This document shows, piece after piece, positions 17,038-26,411 of a DNA stretch of 64,000 bases. The stretch's first letter is position 1. Every line of letters starts with the position of its first letter. The DNA is taken from assembly GCF_029892105.1 (NCBI RefSeq), contig NZ_JARZAJ010000030.1, positions 17,611 to 81,610 on the forward strand. The letters run 5' to 3'. Both the position numbers and the translations under genes were made by a program. This stretch comes from Kitasatospora sp. GP82 (GTDB taxonomy: Bacteria > Actinomycetota > Actinomycetes > Streptomycetales > Streptomycetaceae). The notes below the pieces were generated by a model. It was given only the letters and a program-made list of their open reading frames with translations, did no database searches and had not been told where the DNA came from.

Positions 17038-18534
17038 TCAGGCCATCAGCGGTGCCGCGGTGACCGGACCCGGCCGGGAGTGCCGTCCGGAGCCCTGCGC
17101 CGGGTGGAGTTCCAGCGGCGGCGCATAGCGGGCGGCGGGAGCCCGTAGCAGCCAGGCGCGGCCCGCCGGGGCGATCAGCTGCATCCGGTGGAGCAGGTCC
17201 AGTGCATCCCGGCGGAAGCCGGCCAGATCGGCAAGGTAGTCGCGGTGCCACCCCGCCGCCAGACCGTACTCGTCGGTGATGTCACCGAGCGCACCGTCGA
17301 TCAGCGCGTCGGGTATCAACACCGCCGGAGGCGCCGACTCCTCAGGCAGCGGACGCAGGTCCTCCACCAGCCGTTCGACCAGCAGCAGCGCGGCCTGGGC
17401 GAGAGCACCCGTCCCTGGCAGGGCGAGGTCGGTGAGCTCGTCGGCCGGGTCGAGCAGGGCGACGCCCTCGGCCCGGATCTCCGCCTCGAGGCCGAGGAAG
17501 TCGGCGAACAGCTCGGCCTCGGCCTGCTGATGCTCCAGCAGCCAGCTCCGTTCCTCCGCACCGAGCTCGTCCAGCAGCACCACCGGCGTCTCGGCGAGCC
17601 GCCGCCGTACGGCGAGGGCAGGTCCGTCGGCGGGCGGGGCGGCGAGCGGGCCGAGGGCGCGGGCGAGTTCCCGGTCCACGACCGGACGGCCGTCCTCACC
17701 GCAGGTCAGGACCTGCCAGTCGTCGAGCAGCTGACGGACCGCCGGCTCGCCCGCTGCGGCCGGCTGCCCGTCCGCCAGTGCGGCCAGCGCCCTTACCAGG
17801 CAGGCGTACCCGGCCGGCCCGAAGCCGGGCAGACCGCGCCCCGGCAGCCCCGCCTTGTGCAGCCGGGCGTACGAGTGGCCGATAGTGAGCGGGTAGCCGA
17901 GCACCGCGAGAAATCGTTCCGCCAGCCAGTCCGCGTGACGGTGGATCAGCGGGAAGCCGGCTCCGTGCGGCCCGGCGGCCGTCACCAGCGGGTGCGCCAC
18001 CAGCAGCCGGGCGGCGGTACGCCGTTCGACGGCGATCTCGTGCGGGGTGCTCCCGGGCGAGCGCTCCGGCTTGCGGTGCCTGCCCCGGGTCGAGGAGCGC
18101 GCGGGCGGCAGCGCGGCGGCGGCGATCCGCCGAGCCCGGCGCTGCCCTCGGACGGGCCACCCCTCGCGGGACCTGAGCGAGGCCGGGTGCTGCACGCTCG
18201 GCCCGTGCCACCAGCTGGTCCCGGCGGACGCGGCCTGCTCGGCGTCCAGCACACCGCCGAAGTGCCGCGCCCCGTAGAGACCGAAGGCCGCCGCGAAGAG
18301 ATCGTGCGCCACGCCGGCTTCGGCGGCCGCCAGTTGCTCGGCGAGCCGCTCCGTCCGCGGGTCGGCGGCGACACCGGCCCGAGCCCCGGTGGCCGGCACA
18401 GCGGCTGTGGCGGCAGGTACGTCGGCACCCGCGTCGGCGGTGAGCTGCCCCGCTCCCACCCCGCGCCCGCCTGCCCCGCCACCGGGCACCTCCCCGGCGC
18501 CGGTCGCGTACTCGTGCTGCTCCATGTCGCACAC
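17038..18534 (-). CDS. Orphan DUF2398 / TIGR02678-like protein (JetB-like of Wadjet-type systems)
   Basis: A 498-residue protein. From about residue 150 on it follows the DUF2398 pattern: EIAVERRTAARLLVAHPLVT, IHRHADWLAERFLAVLGYPL, YARLHKAGLPG, a GYACLVRALAAL helix, AVRRRLAETPVVLLDELGAE, then LFADFLGLEAEIRAEGVALL, DPADELTDLALPGTGALAQA and ALLLVERLV. In many actinobacteria DUF2398 sits beside DUF2397, an SMC-like ATPase and DUF2399, the four-gene JetABCD/TIGR02677-02680 set that defends against plasmids. Here none of the three partners is present: the neighbours are a membrane peptide and a fatty-acid hydroxylase. The first ~140 residues are Gly/Ala/Arg-rich and not family-like. The start is GTG 18534, or ATG 18525. 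Function is unknown; it could be a solo paralogue with a housekeeping role. Confidence 0.7.
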   Translation of the reverse strand: MCDMEQHEYATGAGEVPGGGAGGRGVGAGQLTADAGADVPAATAAVPATGARAGVAADPRTERLAEQLAAAEAGVAHDLFAAAFGLYGARHFGGVLDAEQAASAGTSWWHGPSVQHPASLRSREGWPVRGQRRARRIAAAALPPARSSTRGRHRKPERSPGSTPHEIAVERRTAARLLVAHPLVTAAGPHGAGFPLIHRHADWLAERFLAVLGYPLTIGHSYARLHKAGLPGRGLPGFGPAGYACLVRALAALADGQPAAAGEPAVRQLLDDWQVLTCGEDGRPVVDRELARALGPLAAPPADGPALAVRRRLAETPVVLLDELGAEERSWLLEHQQAEAELFADFLGLEAEIRAEGVALLDPADELTDLALPGTGALAQAALLLVERLVEDLRPLPEESAPPAVLIPDALIDGALGDITDEYGLAAGWHRDYLADLAGFRRDALDLLHRMQLIAPAGRAWLLRAPAARYAPPLELHPAQGSGRHSRPGPVTAAPLMA

Positions 18535-18598
18535 CAGAGTAGACGGTGGGTGAGCTGGGCCGTGGCATCATCCGACTCAGCCGACGATTTCACGTCGG

Positions 18599-18630
18599 TC
18601 GGAGACCGACACACCGGAGCCGGTCTCCGA
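18599..18630. repeat. 10-bp inverted repeat between divergent genes
   Basis: TCGGAGACCG (18599-18608) and CGGTCTCCGA (18621-18630) form a perfect stem with a 12-base loop, about 65 bp upstream of the DUF2398 start and the same distance upstream of the hydroxylase start. It could be an operator or a 5'-UTR hairpin of the hydroxylase mRNA. Confidence 0.5.
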
Positions 18631-18696
18631 TCCAATTCCTACGCACCGGTAACAACCTCTTCCGCAGGCCGCCCGGTCTCGCCTATCGTCCTGGGC

Positions 18697-19553
<857 letters not shown>

Positions 19554-19557
<4 letters not shown>

Positions 19558-20291
19558 CCATCACCCGACGCCTGCGCACCGCCCGCGGCCTGCTGACCGG
19601 GCTCGCCGCCACCTCGGCCGCCCACCTCGGTGCCATCGCCGCCGGCGCGAGCGCCCTGCAACTCGCCACCAAGCCCGCGCTGATGCCACTGCTCGCCGCG
19701 CACACCCTGGCCAGGGCCGAGCGAGTGCCCAAGCTGCTCACCTCGGCGCTGGCCGCGAGCACCGGCGGCGACGTCCTGCTCCAGGTCGGCGGCGACACCG
19801 CCTTTCTGGCCGGGATGGGCTCCTTCGCGGCGGCACACGTCTGCTATGTGACGATGTTCGTCAAGCGCGGCGCCCTGGACGACCGGCGGCGTACCGCCCT
19901 GGTGGCAGCGGCCTACGCGGCGGCCTGGGCGACGATGATCAGTCAGCTCTGGCCCGGCCTGGGGGACCTGAAGATCCCGGTGGCGGCCTACAGCCTGCTG
20001 CTGGCCTCCACAGCCGTGACCTCCTCCGGCCTCGGCTGGCGGACGGGCCTGGGCGGGGCGCTGTTCCTGCTCTCGGACACCCTGATCGCCACTCAGCTGG
20101 CGGGCTGGCGTGAGCTTCCCGGCCACGAGTTCTGGATCATGGCGACGTACATCACGGCCCAGTACCTGCTGGCCGTCGGCACCCTGCGCGGGCAGGCCGC
20201 GGACGAGGCGGCGGCCGTGGCGGGCATGGCGAGCGGGACCGAGGATGCCCGGACGCGGCTCAGCGCCCCGGTGCACTCCACGGGGCGCTGA
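19554..20291 (+). CDS. YhhN-family lysoplasmalogenase-like membrane protein
   Basis: A 245-residue protein with about eight short hydrophobic helices and YhhN features: an N-terminal ALQLATKPALMPLLAAHTLA (TKPxxMP core), STGGDVLLQVGGDTAFLAGM with the conserved GD, and GGALFLLSDTLIA with the conserved S/D near the C-terminus, then a YITAQYLLAVG last helix. TMEM86/YhhN enzymes hydrolyse the vinyl-ether bond of lysoplasmalogens. It is translationally coupled to the fatty acid hydroxylase upstream. The last ~25 residues are polar and not conserved. Confidence 0.8.
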
Positions 20292-20315
20292 GCCGTCCGA
20301 ACGCAGGCAGGCCGC

Positions 20316-21239
20316 TCAGCGCTGTGCCCCGTCCGCACCACTGCCGCCGCGGCGGCGCAGCAGCCAGAAACCGGCGATCCCGGCCGCGACCAGGGCGCCA
20401 CCGGTGGCCAGCTGCCCCGAGTCGGTCGTGACCGAGCCGCCCAGGCCGGTGCCCATACTGCCGTGCGGCACCAGGCCGGGGTGCTCGGAGCCGCCGCCCT
20501 GGTAACCCGAGCCGCCCTCATGGCCCGAGCCACTCCCGTGGCCTGCTGTGCCCTCATGACCTGCAGTGCCCTCATGACCTGCAGTGCCCTCATGGCCCGA
20601 GCCGCTCTCGTGCCCGGATCCACCCTGGTTGGCCGACCCGCCCTGGTTCGCCGACCCGCCCTGGTTGGCCTGGCCGCCTTCGTGGCCCGTGCCTCCCTTT
20701 TGACCGGTCCCGCTCTCGTGTCCCGAGCCGCCCGCACCGTTCTCGTGGCCCGTACCGTTCTCGTGCCCCGAGGTGCCGTTCTTCTCCCCGAAGCCGCTGC
20801 CCGCACCCGAATCCGAACCCCCGCTGGCCAGGGCTACCCCGACGGCCCCGGCGAAGCTGTCGCCGTTGGGGCACTTACCGTCCATGCCCCAGTTGTTGTC
20901 CCCCTTGCCCGACTTGCTCGGACCGATCTTCGCCAGCTCCTCCTTGGAGGCCAGTCTGGCGATGCCGCTGAACTTCCCGTCCGGACCCGCATTGAGGGTG
21001 GTCGAGCCGGTGGAGAACGCCTGCGAGTTGACGGTGACGGACTTCGCCGAACCGGCCTCGCAGGGGACGCTGACCGTGACCGACTGTCCGGGCCCCGCCT
21101 CGGCCGGGGTGACCAAGGCGGCGAGTTGGGTGTTCTTGGCTGGCGTCTCGGGTGCCGCAGAACCGAGTGCGGCGGGGACCGTGACTCCGAGCAGAGCCGA
21201 GGCTCCCAGCGCGGCGGCGGCCGTACGCGTGATGCGCAT
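20316..21239 (-). CDS. Secreted wall-anchored protein with Gly/His/Glu tandem repeats
   Basis: A 307-residue protein from ATG 21239 (GGAGG 7 bases upstream). It has a Sec signal (RTAAAALGASALLGVTVPAA), a ~100-residue N-terminal domain with two cysteines (VPCEAGSAKSVTV... and MDGKCPNGD), a Gly-rich linker of GHE/GHES and NQGGSA repeats at about residues 150-260, and a C-terminal hydrophobic helix with Arg tail (GALVAAGIAGFWLLRRR). The tail resembles a sortase sorting signal, but the motif before the helix reads QLATGG rather than LAxTG, so sortase anchoring is uncertain. The His/Glu spacing suggests metal binding or simply a flexible stalk. I do not know this family. Confidence 0.7.
   Translation of the reverse strand: MRITRTAAAALGASALLGVTVPAALGSAAPETPAKNTQLAALVTPAEAGPGQSVTVSVPCEAGSAKSVTVNSQAFSTGSTTLNAGPDGKFSGIARLASKEELAKIGPSKSGKGDNNWGMDGKCPNGDSFAGAVGVALASGGSDSGAGSGFGEKNGTSGHENGTGHENGAGGSGHESGTGQKGGTGHEGGQANQGGSANQGGSANQGGSGHESGSGHEGTAGHEGTAGHEGTAGHGSGSGHEGGSGYQGGGSEHPGLVPHGSMGTGLGGSVTTDSGQLATGGALVAAGIAGFWLLRRRGGSGADGAQR
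20548..20670 (-). repeat. 18-bp tandem repeats inside the surface-protein gene
   Basis: There are two sets. GTGCCCTCATGACCTGCA occurs at 20548-20565 and 20566-20583, with a third decayed unit. CCCTGGTTGGCCGACCCG occurs at 20623-20640 and 20641-20658 with one mismatch, plus a partial third. Each unit encodes six residues (AGHEGT and NQGGSA), so copy-number change keeps the frame. Confidence 0.85.
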
Positions 21240-21406
21240 GCCCGTACCTCCAGGTTCTCGGGCGCAGCCGGGGACTTGGCCGTCCGCGTGTTCGAACGAC
21301 TACGCCCTGTTGCCCAAGACGCTAGGCAGCGCCGACGGGCCCGGCCACCGCACGGGCCCGTTCGGGTGCGGAACGGGCCCCGTGTTGCAGACTGCTGCCC
21401 GATGGC

Positions 21407-22210
21407 CTACAGGGCGAGGTCGACCACCACGGGGGCGTGGTCCGAGGTGCCCTTGCCCTTGCGGGCCTCCCGGTCGACATAGCTGTCGGTGACGGCCTCG
21501 ACGAAGGGCTCGTTGCCGTAGGTGAGGTCGATCCGCATTCCGAGGTTCTTCGGGAAGCCCAGTGCCCGGTAGTCCCAGAAGGTGTACGGGCGGTCGTACT
21601 TGAGCGCGCGTGGCATGACCTCCTGCAGACCGGCCGTCTGGAGCGCGGCCAGGGCGGCCCGCTCGGGCTCGGTGACATGGGTCTGGCCCTCGAAGACGGC
21701 GCGGTCGTAGACGTCCTCATCGGTCGGCGCCACGTTGAAGTCGCCGAGCACCGCGAAGGGGCGGGTACCGGCCGCGTCCTCCAGAACGGAGCGGCGCAGC
21801 GTCTCCAGCCACTCCAGCTTGTAGCGATAGTGCGCGTGGCCGACCTCGCGGCCGTTGGGCACATAGACGGACCAGACCCGGACGGGCCCGCAGGTCGCCG
21901 CGATGGCCCGGGGCTCCACCTCGGGCAGCAGCGCGTCGTCGGCCAGGAAGCCGGGCTGCTCGGGCAGGCCGCGGACGACGTCTTCCAGGCCGACCTTGGA
22001 CAGGATGGCGACGCCGTTCCAGCGTCCGGTGCCGTGTGCGGCGGTCTCGTAGCCGAGCTCGCTCACAGCCTCGAACGGGAAGTTGTCCGCGGCGCACTTG
22101 AGCTCCTGAAGGCAGAGCACGTCGGGCTTGGCGCTGCCGAGCCACTCCAGCAGCTTTGGCAGCCGGGCGGTGACGGAGTTGATGTTCCAGGTGGCGATAC
22201 GGACGGTCAC
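21407..22210 (-). CDS. xthA: Exodeoxyribonuclease III (AP endonuclease family)
   Basis: A 267-residue protein of the exonuclease III family, which cuts DNA 5' to abasic sites and removes 3' blocks during base-excision repair. The start GTG 22210 follows GGGAAGG. Catalytic motifs: WNINSVTARL at the N-terminus, the metal-binding Glu in LCLQELK (~34), YVPNGREVGHAHYRYKLEW (~108-126), the Asp/Asn pair in VLGDFNVAPTDEDV (~150), RIDLTYG and the catalytic GTSDHAPVVVDL at the C-terminus. It is complete and ordinary. The strong hairpin upstream separates it from ggt. Confidence 0.95.
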   Translation of the reverse strand: MTVRIATWNINSVTARLPKLLEWLGSAKPDVLCLQELKCAADNFPFEAVSELGYETAAHGTGRWNGVAILSKVGLEDVVRGLPEQPGFLADDALLPEVEPRAIAATCGPVRVWSVYVPNGREVGHAHYRYKLEWLETLRRSVLEDAAGTRPFAVLGDFNVAPTDEDVYDRAVFEGQTHVTEPERAALAALQTAGLQEVMPRALKYDRPYTFWDYRALGFPKNLGMRIDLTYGNEPFVEAVTDSYVDREARKGKGTSDHAPVVVDLAL

Positions 22211-22259
22211 GGGCGGCCTTCCCGGGCGGACGGAGCTGGTGTGGGCAAGGAACGGACAA

Positions 22260-22289
22260 GGGGTGGGAGCCTCGGGAGGCTCCCACCCC
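22260..22289 (-). terminator. Hairpin between ggt and xthA
   Basis: GGGGTGGGAGCCTC (22260-22273) and GAGGCTCCCACCCC (22276-22289) are perfectly complementary around two bases, so the real stem will be about 13 bp with a small loop. It lies 78 bp after the ggt stop. Confidence 0.75.
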
Positions 22290-22366
22290 GAACATACCGT
22301 CCACCACCGACACTCCACGGACTCCCGGAGAACGGAGCCCGCGCCCCCTGGTGGTGCCACTGCGGT

Positions 22367-24157
22367 TCAGCGGCTGGGCCGGACCACCGCCGCCGAGCCG
22401 CCGCCGCGCCGGACGGGTTCGGCCGCCGCGATCCAGCGGCCGTCGGGCAGCCGCTCGACGCCGGTCGCCGCGCCGATCTCGCCGCCGTCGCCGAAACGCT
22501 GGCCGAGCGCCTCCAGAGCGGCCCGCTCGGGCAGGGCCAGGAAGCCCGGCTCGGCGGCCGTCGTGGTCGCGTTGCGCTGGCTCGCGCGGGGCGCGGCGAT
22601 GGCCTGCTCCAGGCTCAGCCCGCGGTCGATCCGCCCGAGAAGTACCTGAAGCACGGTGGTGATGATGGTCGCGCCGCCCGGCGACCCGGTGGCGAAGAAG
22701 GGCTTGCCGTCGTGCAGCACGATGGTCGGCGAGATGGACGAACGCGGCCGCTTCGAGGGGCCGGGCAGGTTGGGGTCGGGCACACCGGGGGTGTTGGGGA
22801 CGAAGGAGAAGTCCGTCAGCTCGTTGTTGAGCAGGAAGCCGCGCCCGGGAACCGTGATGCCGCTGCCGCCGGTCTGCTCGATCGTCAGGGTGTAGGACAC
22901 GACGTTGCCCCAGCGGTCGGCGACCGTCAGGTGGGAGGTGCTCTGTCCCTCGTACGTCTCGGTGACGGCCGGGCCGCTGCTCCCGCAGGCGGCCGGGTGG
23001 TACGGGTCGCCGGGCGCGAGTGGGCTGGTCAGCGTGTGGTCGGGGCTGATCAGGCAGGCCCGGGAGGCGGCGAAGGCGGGCGAGAGCAGCTGACGGGTCG
23101 GCACCTGGGAGAAGCGCGGGTCGCCGACCCAGCGGTTGCGGTCGGCGAAGGCGATCCGGCTGGCCTCCAGGAAACGGTGGTAGTACTGGGTGCTGCTCTG
23201 CGCGGCCAGGTCGCTGTGCGACAGGATGCCCAGTGCCTCACCGACCGTCGTGCCGCCCGAGGAGGACGGCGCGATGCTGTAGACGTCGTAGCCCCGGTAG
23301 TCCGTATGGGTGGGCTGCTGCTGGTGGACCCGATAGGCCGCCAGGTCGGACTGGTCCACCTTGCCGGGGCGGGCGACCCGGCCGGAGGCCGGGTCCACCG
23401 GCGGGTGCTGGAGGGTGCGGACGATGTCGGCACCGAGGTCGCCCTGGTAGAGCGCGTCGACGCCCTTGCTGCCCAGTTCCCGGTAGGTGGCGGCGAGGTC
23501 GGGGTTGCGGAGCCTGCTGCCGATGACGGGCAGTCCGCCGCCGGGCAGGAAGAGCCGGCGGGTGGCCGGGAAGTCCTTGAACCTGGCCTGGTTGAGCGCG
23601 GTCTGGTCCTGGAAGGTCTGGTCGACCACGAAGCCCCGGTCGGCTATCTTCTCGGCGGGCCGCAGCACCTCGCCGAGCGAGCGGCTGCCCCAGAGGTCGA
23701 GGGCGCGCTGCCAGGTCGCGGCGGTACCGGGTACGCCGACCGAGAGCCCGCTGGTGACGGCGTCGGCGAAGGCCAGCGGCTTGCCGTTCTCCAGGAAGAG
23801 CGAGGAGTCGGCGCGGCGGGAGGCGGTCTCCCGGCCGTCGATGGTGGAGACCCTGCCGGTACGGGCGTTGTAGTAGACGAAGTAGCCGCCACCGCCGATC
23901 CCGGAGGAGTACGGCTCGGTGACCCCCAGGGCGGCGGCCGTGGCGACCGCCGCGTCCACCGCGTTGCCGCCCCGGCGCAGCACCTCGATCCCGGCCGCCG
24001 TGGCGTCCGCGTCCACGCTGGCGACCGCTCCGCCGTAGCCGACCGCCTCGGGCACCTTGGGCGGTGCGGCTGCGGCCGCCCGGGCGGGGGCGACGGCCGA
24101 ACAGATCAGGGCCGTACTCAGCGCGAGCGTTGGGACGAATCGGACCAGAGCTCTCAT
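22367..24157 (-). CDS. ggt: Gamma-glutamyltransferase (secreted)
   Basis: A 596-residue precursor that hydrolyses or transfers the gamma-glutamyl group of glutathione and related peptides outside the membrane. The signal peptide is LVRFVPTLALSTALICSAVA with ARA. The large chain has AVASVDADATAAGIEVLRRG, GIGGGGYFVYY and DGRETA. The autocatalytic cleavage site is before the threonine/serine nucleophile region TSHLTVADRWGNVVSYT (about residue 402), and the small chain has LLNNELTDFSF, KRPRSSISPTIV and the GSPGG substrate loop. The usual strong T-T-H nucleophile context reads STSH here, typical of secreted actinobacterial members. It is separated from the sugar operon by 362 bp. Confidence 0.93.
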   Translation of the reverse strand: MRALVRFVPTLALSTALICSAVAPARAAAAAPPKVPEAVGYGGAVASVDADATAAGIEVLRRGGNAVDAAVATAAALGVTEPYSSGIGGGGYFVYYNARTGRVSTIDGRETASRRADSSLFLENGKPLAFADAVTSGLSVGVPGTAATWQRALDLWGSRSLGEVLRPAEKIADRGFVVDQTFQDQTALNQARFKDFPATRRLFLPGGGLPVIGSRLRNPDLAATYRELGSKGVDALYQGDLGADIVRTLQHPPVDPASGRVARPGKVDQSDLAAYRVHQQQPTHTDYRGYDVYSIAPSSSGGTTVGEALGILSHSDLAAQSSTQYYHRFLEASRIAFADRNRWVGDPRFSQVPTRQLLSPAFAASRACLISPDHTLTSPLAPGDPYHPAACGSSGPAVTETYEGQSTSHLTVADRWGNVVSYTLTIEQTGGSGITVPGRGFLLNNELTDFSFVPNTPGVPDPNLPGPSKRPRSSISPTIVLHDGKPFFATGSPGGATIITTVLQVLLGRIDRGLSLEQAIAAPRASQRNATTTAAEPGFLALPERAALEALGQRFGDGGEIGAATGVERLPDGRWIAAAEPVRRGGGSAAVVRPSR

Positions 24158-24480
24158 GCGGACCTCCCGAGACGGCGTCAGGCCCCTGTTCTTTCACACG
24201 GACACCCCCGGCCACAACGCCGCCCGCAGGCGCATTCCCGCCACTACCCGACGGTAGTTCCGCCGTCGCCCCGCAAGCAGTCGACGGCGTCTGCCCGGCA
24301 GTCCGGCCGGACAGTTCGTCAGACTGCCGCCGATGGTGTCCGTCCCGCTTCTCCCCCGCCCGGCCACGGCAGTCCGGCCGGCCCCAGGCGTACGACAGCG
24401 CGCAGCGCGTACGCGGAGCCGTGCGGGTGCGCCTGCTCCCGACCGCCGAACCGTCCCCGGTCTTCGCCCATCGAGGTGAA
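24158..24480. other. Non-coding spacer between ggt and the ROK kinase gene
   Basis: It holds the minus-strand promoter region of ggt, but no clear -35/-10 or operator is recognisable. It ends at the hairpin at 24481. Confidence 0.4.
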
Positions 24481-24507
24481 GCGGGCCTCCTGCCCCCGGA
24501 GGCCCGC
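24481..24507 (-). terminator. Terminator of the sugar operon
   Basis: GCGGGCCTCC (24481-24490) / GGAGGCCCGC (24498-24507), a perfect 10-bp stem with a 7-base C-rich loop, 12 bp past the ROK kinase stop. Confidence 0.8.
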
Positions 24508-24519
24508 GTGGGGTGGCTC

Positions 24520-25635
24520 TCAGGCCAGGTGGGCCCGCTCGGAGCGGCGGCGTTTGATGGTGCGGAAGCGGCGTGCGACCTGCCGGGCCAGGTCGGCGGC
24601 GCCGACCAGGCCGGCCTCGTTGCCGAGGGCCGCGTGGACGATCTGCGCCTCGGGGCGGAAGCCCCGGCCGGTGAGGGCGTGGCGGAACGCCTCCTGGGCC
24701 GGGGCGAGCAGCATTTCGCCCGCGTCGGAGACGCCGCCGCCGATGACGAAGCGTCCGGGGTCGAGGGCGGCCGCCAGGTTGGCGATGCCGACGCCGAGCC
24801 AGTGGCCGATGTCGTAGAGCAGTTCGGTGGCGACCGCGTCGCCCGCCCGCGCCGCCTCGGTGACCAGTGGTCCGGTGATCCCTGCCGGGGTGCCGCCCGC
24901 GCGGGCGAGCAGCGGTTCGACGACCGGTGACTCCTCCGCCACGAGTGAGCGGGCCTCCCGCACCAGGGCGTTGCCGGAGGAGTACTGCTCCCAGCAGCCC
25001 CGGTTGCCGCAGGGGCAGCGGTGTCCACCGGGCACCACCTGCATATGGCCGAACTCGCCGGCGAGACCGTACTTGCCCCGGTCCACGAACCCGTCCCGGA
25101 CGACCGCGCCGCCGATCCCCGTACCCAGGGTGATCATGACCATATGGTCCTCGCCCCGGCCCGCCCCGAAGCGCCACTCGGCCCAGGCCGCCGCGTTGGC
25201 GTCGTTCTCCACGATCACCGGGAAGCGGAGCCGCTCGCTGAGCGCCTCCTGGAGGGGCTCGTTGCGCCAGTTCAGGTGCGGGGCGAAGAGGACCCGCGAG
25301 CGGTCCGCGTCCACCCAGCCGGCCGCTCCGACGCCCACCGCGTGGACGTCGTGCCGGTCGGCCAGTTCAAGCACCAGCTCGACGATGACGTCCTCGACCA
25401 CCTTGGCGCTCTTGCTCTTGTGCGGGGTCTCGGTGCGCAGCCGGTCGATGACCTTGCCCTCGCCGTCCACGACCCCGGCGACCACCTTGGTGCCGCCGAT
25501 GTCCACGCCGATGGTGGGCAGGCGCAGCACGCTCGGGGGGAGGGCGCGGCGGCGCCGGTCGGCGTTGCGTGGGCCGAGGCCGAAGAGGGTGGGCAGGACG
25601 GGCGGCCTGGCGCTGCCACTCGGGATCACGGTCAC
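24520..25635 (-). CDS. ROK-family sugar kinase (glucokinase type)
   Basis: A 371-residue protein. The ATP phosphate-binding motif IGVDIGGTKVVAGVVDGEGK lies near residue 42, the sugar-site ENDANAAAWAEWRFGAG near 150, a LGTGIGGAVV loop, and the ROK zinc signature in GHMQVVPGGHRCPCGNRGCW (His plus Cys-x-Cys-x4-Cys) near 205, with GGGVSDAGE late. It phosphorylates a hexose after import. The first ~35 residues are an Arg/Pro-rich extension. GTG 25635 overlaps the stop of the ATPase gene by 4 bp, so it is the last gene of the importer operon, as in frcBCAK-type operons of other bacteria. The exact sugar is not readable from sequence. Confidence 0.88.
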   Translation of the reverse strand: MTVIPSGSARPPVLPTLFGLGPRNADRRRRALPPSVLRLPTIGVDIGGTKVVAGVVDGEGKVIDRLRTETPHKSKSAKVVEDVIVELVLELADRHDVHAVGVGAAGWVDADRSRVLFAPHLNWRNEPLQEALSERLRFPVIVENDANAAAWAEWRFGAGRGEDHMVMITLGTGIGGAVVRDGFVDRGKYGLAGEFGHMQVVPGGHRCPCGNRGCWEQYSSGNALVREARSLVAEESPVVEPLLARAGGTPAGITGPLVTEAARAGDAVATELLYDIGHWLGVGIANLAAALDPGRFVIGGGVSDAGEMLLAPAQEAFRHALTGRGFRPEAQIVHAALGNEAGLVGAADLARQVARRFRTIKRRRSERAHLA

Positions 25636-26411
25636 GTCGGCGGACGCTCCTTCGGGTCGCTGCGGCCGAGCTCGTGGGAGAGTTCGGCCAGGTCGGAACC
25701 GCCCGCCATCTCGGTGGTGAGCTGCTCGAGACTGATCCCGGAGCGCGGGTGGCTACCCGCCATCCTGCCTCGTTTCAGCAGGGTGAAGTGGTCGCCGACC
25801 AGATAGGCGTGGTGGGGGTTGTGGGTGATCAGCACCACGCCGAGCCCGGCGTCCCGGGCGGCGGCCACGTACTTGAGCACCACGCCCGACTGCTTGACGC
25901 CGAGCGCGGCCGTCGGCTCGTCCAGGACAAGGGCCCTGGCGCCGAAGTGGACGGCCCGGGCGATCGCCACGCACTGGCGCTGTCCGCCGGAGAGGGTACC
26001 GATCGGCCGGTCGACGTCGCGCAGCTCGATGCCCATCCGGGCCAGGGCCTCGCGGGCGATGCTCCGCATCCGCGGGATGTCGAGGCGGAAGCTGCCGAGT
26101 TCCGCGCCGAGGAAGAAGTTCCGCCAGACCGGCATCAGCGGCACCACGGCGAGGTCCTGGTAGACCGTGGCGATCCCCCGGTCCAGGGCCTGCCTGGGCG
26201 AGCCGAGGCGGACTTCGTCGCCCGCGATGAGGTAGCGGCCCTCGTCGTGCTGGTGCAGCCCCGCGATGATCTTGATCAGGGTGGACTTCCCGGCGCCGTT
26301 GTCCCCCAGCACGCAGCTGATCCGGCCCTCGGCCACCTCCAGCGAGACACCCTCCAGCGCGCGGACCGCCCCGTAGGACTTGCCCACCTCGGTCAGTTCG
26401 AGCAGTGTCAT
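25632..26411 (-). CDS. Sugar ABC transporter ATP-binding protein (CUT2 type, single NBD)
   Basis: A 259-residue protein from ATG 26411. Walker A is GDNGAGKSTL (~35-44), the Q-loop is VYQDLAV, the signature is LSGGQRQ (~139), Walker B is ALVLDEPTAAL (~160), and the H-loop is ITHNPHHA. The helical insert RMRSIAREALARMGIELRDV is usual for ribose/fructose-type importers. It has one nucleotide-binding domain, unlike RbsA which has two, so it resembles FrcA and must dimerise. Both ends overlap neighbouring genes by 4 bp. Confidence 0.92.
   Translation of the reverse strand: MTLLELTEVGKSYGAVRALEGVSLEVAEGRISCVLGDNGAGKSTLIKIIAGLHQHDEGRYLIAGDEVRLGSPRQALDRGIATVYQDLAVVPLMPVWRNFFLGAELGSFRLDIPRMRSIAREALARMGIELRDVDRPIGTLSGGQRQCVAIARAVHFGARALVLDEPTAALGVKQSGVVLKYVAAARDAGLGVVLITHNPHHAYLVGDHFTLLKRGRMAGSHPRSGISLEQLTTEMAGGSDLAELSHELGRSDPKERPPT

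Noticed and set aside
17038..18534. A complete Wadjet (JetABCD) defence system
   Set aside because: Only the DUF2398-like subunit is present. No SMC ATPase, DUF2397 or DUF2399 gene was found on either strand within the window.
20548..20670. CRISPR-like array
   Set aside because: The 18-bp units are contiguous without spacers and encode peptide repeats in frame with the surface protein.
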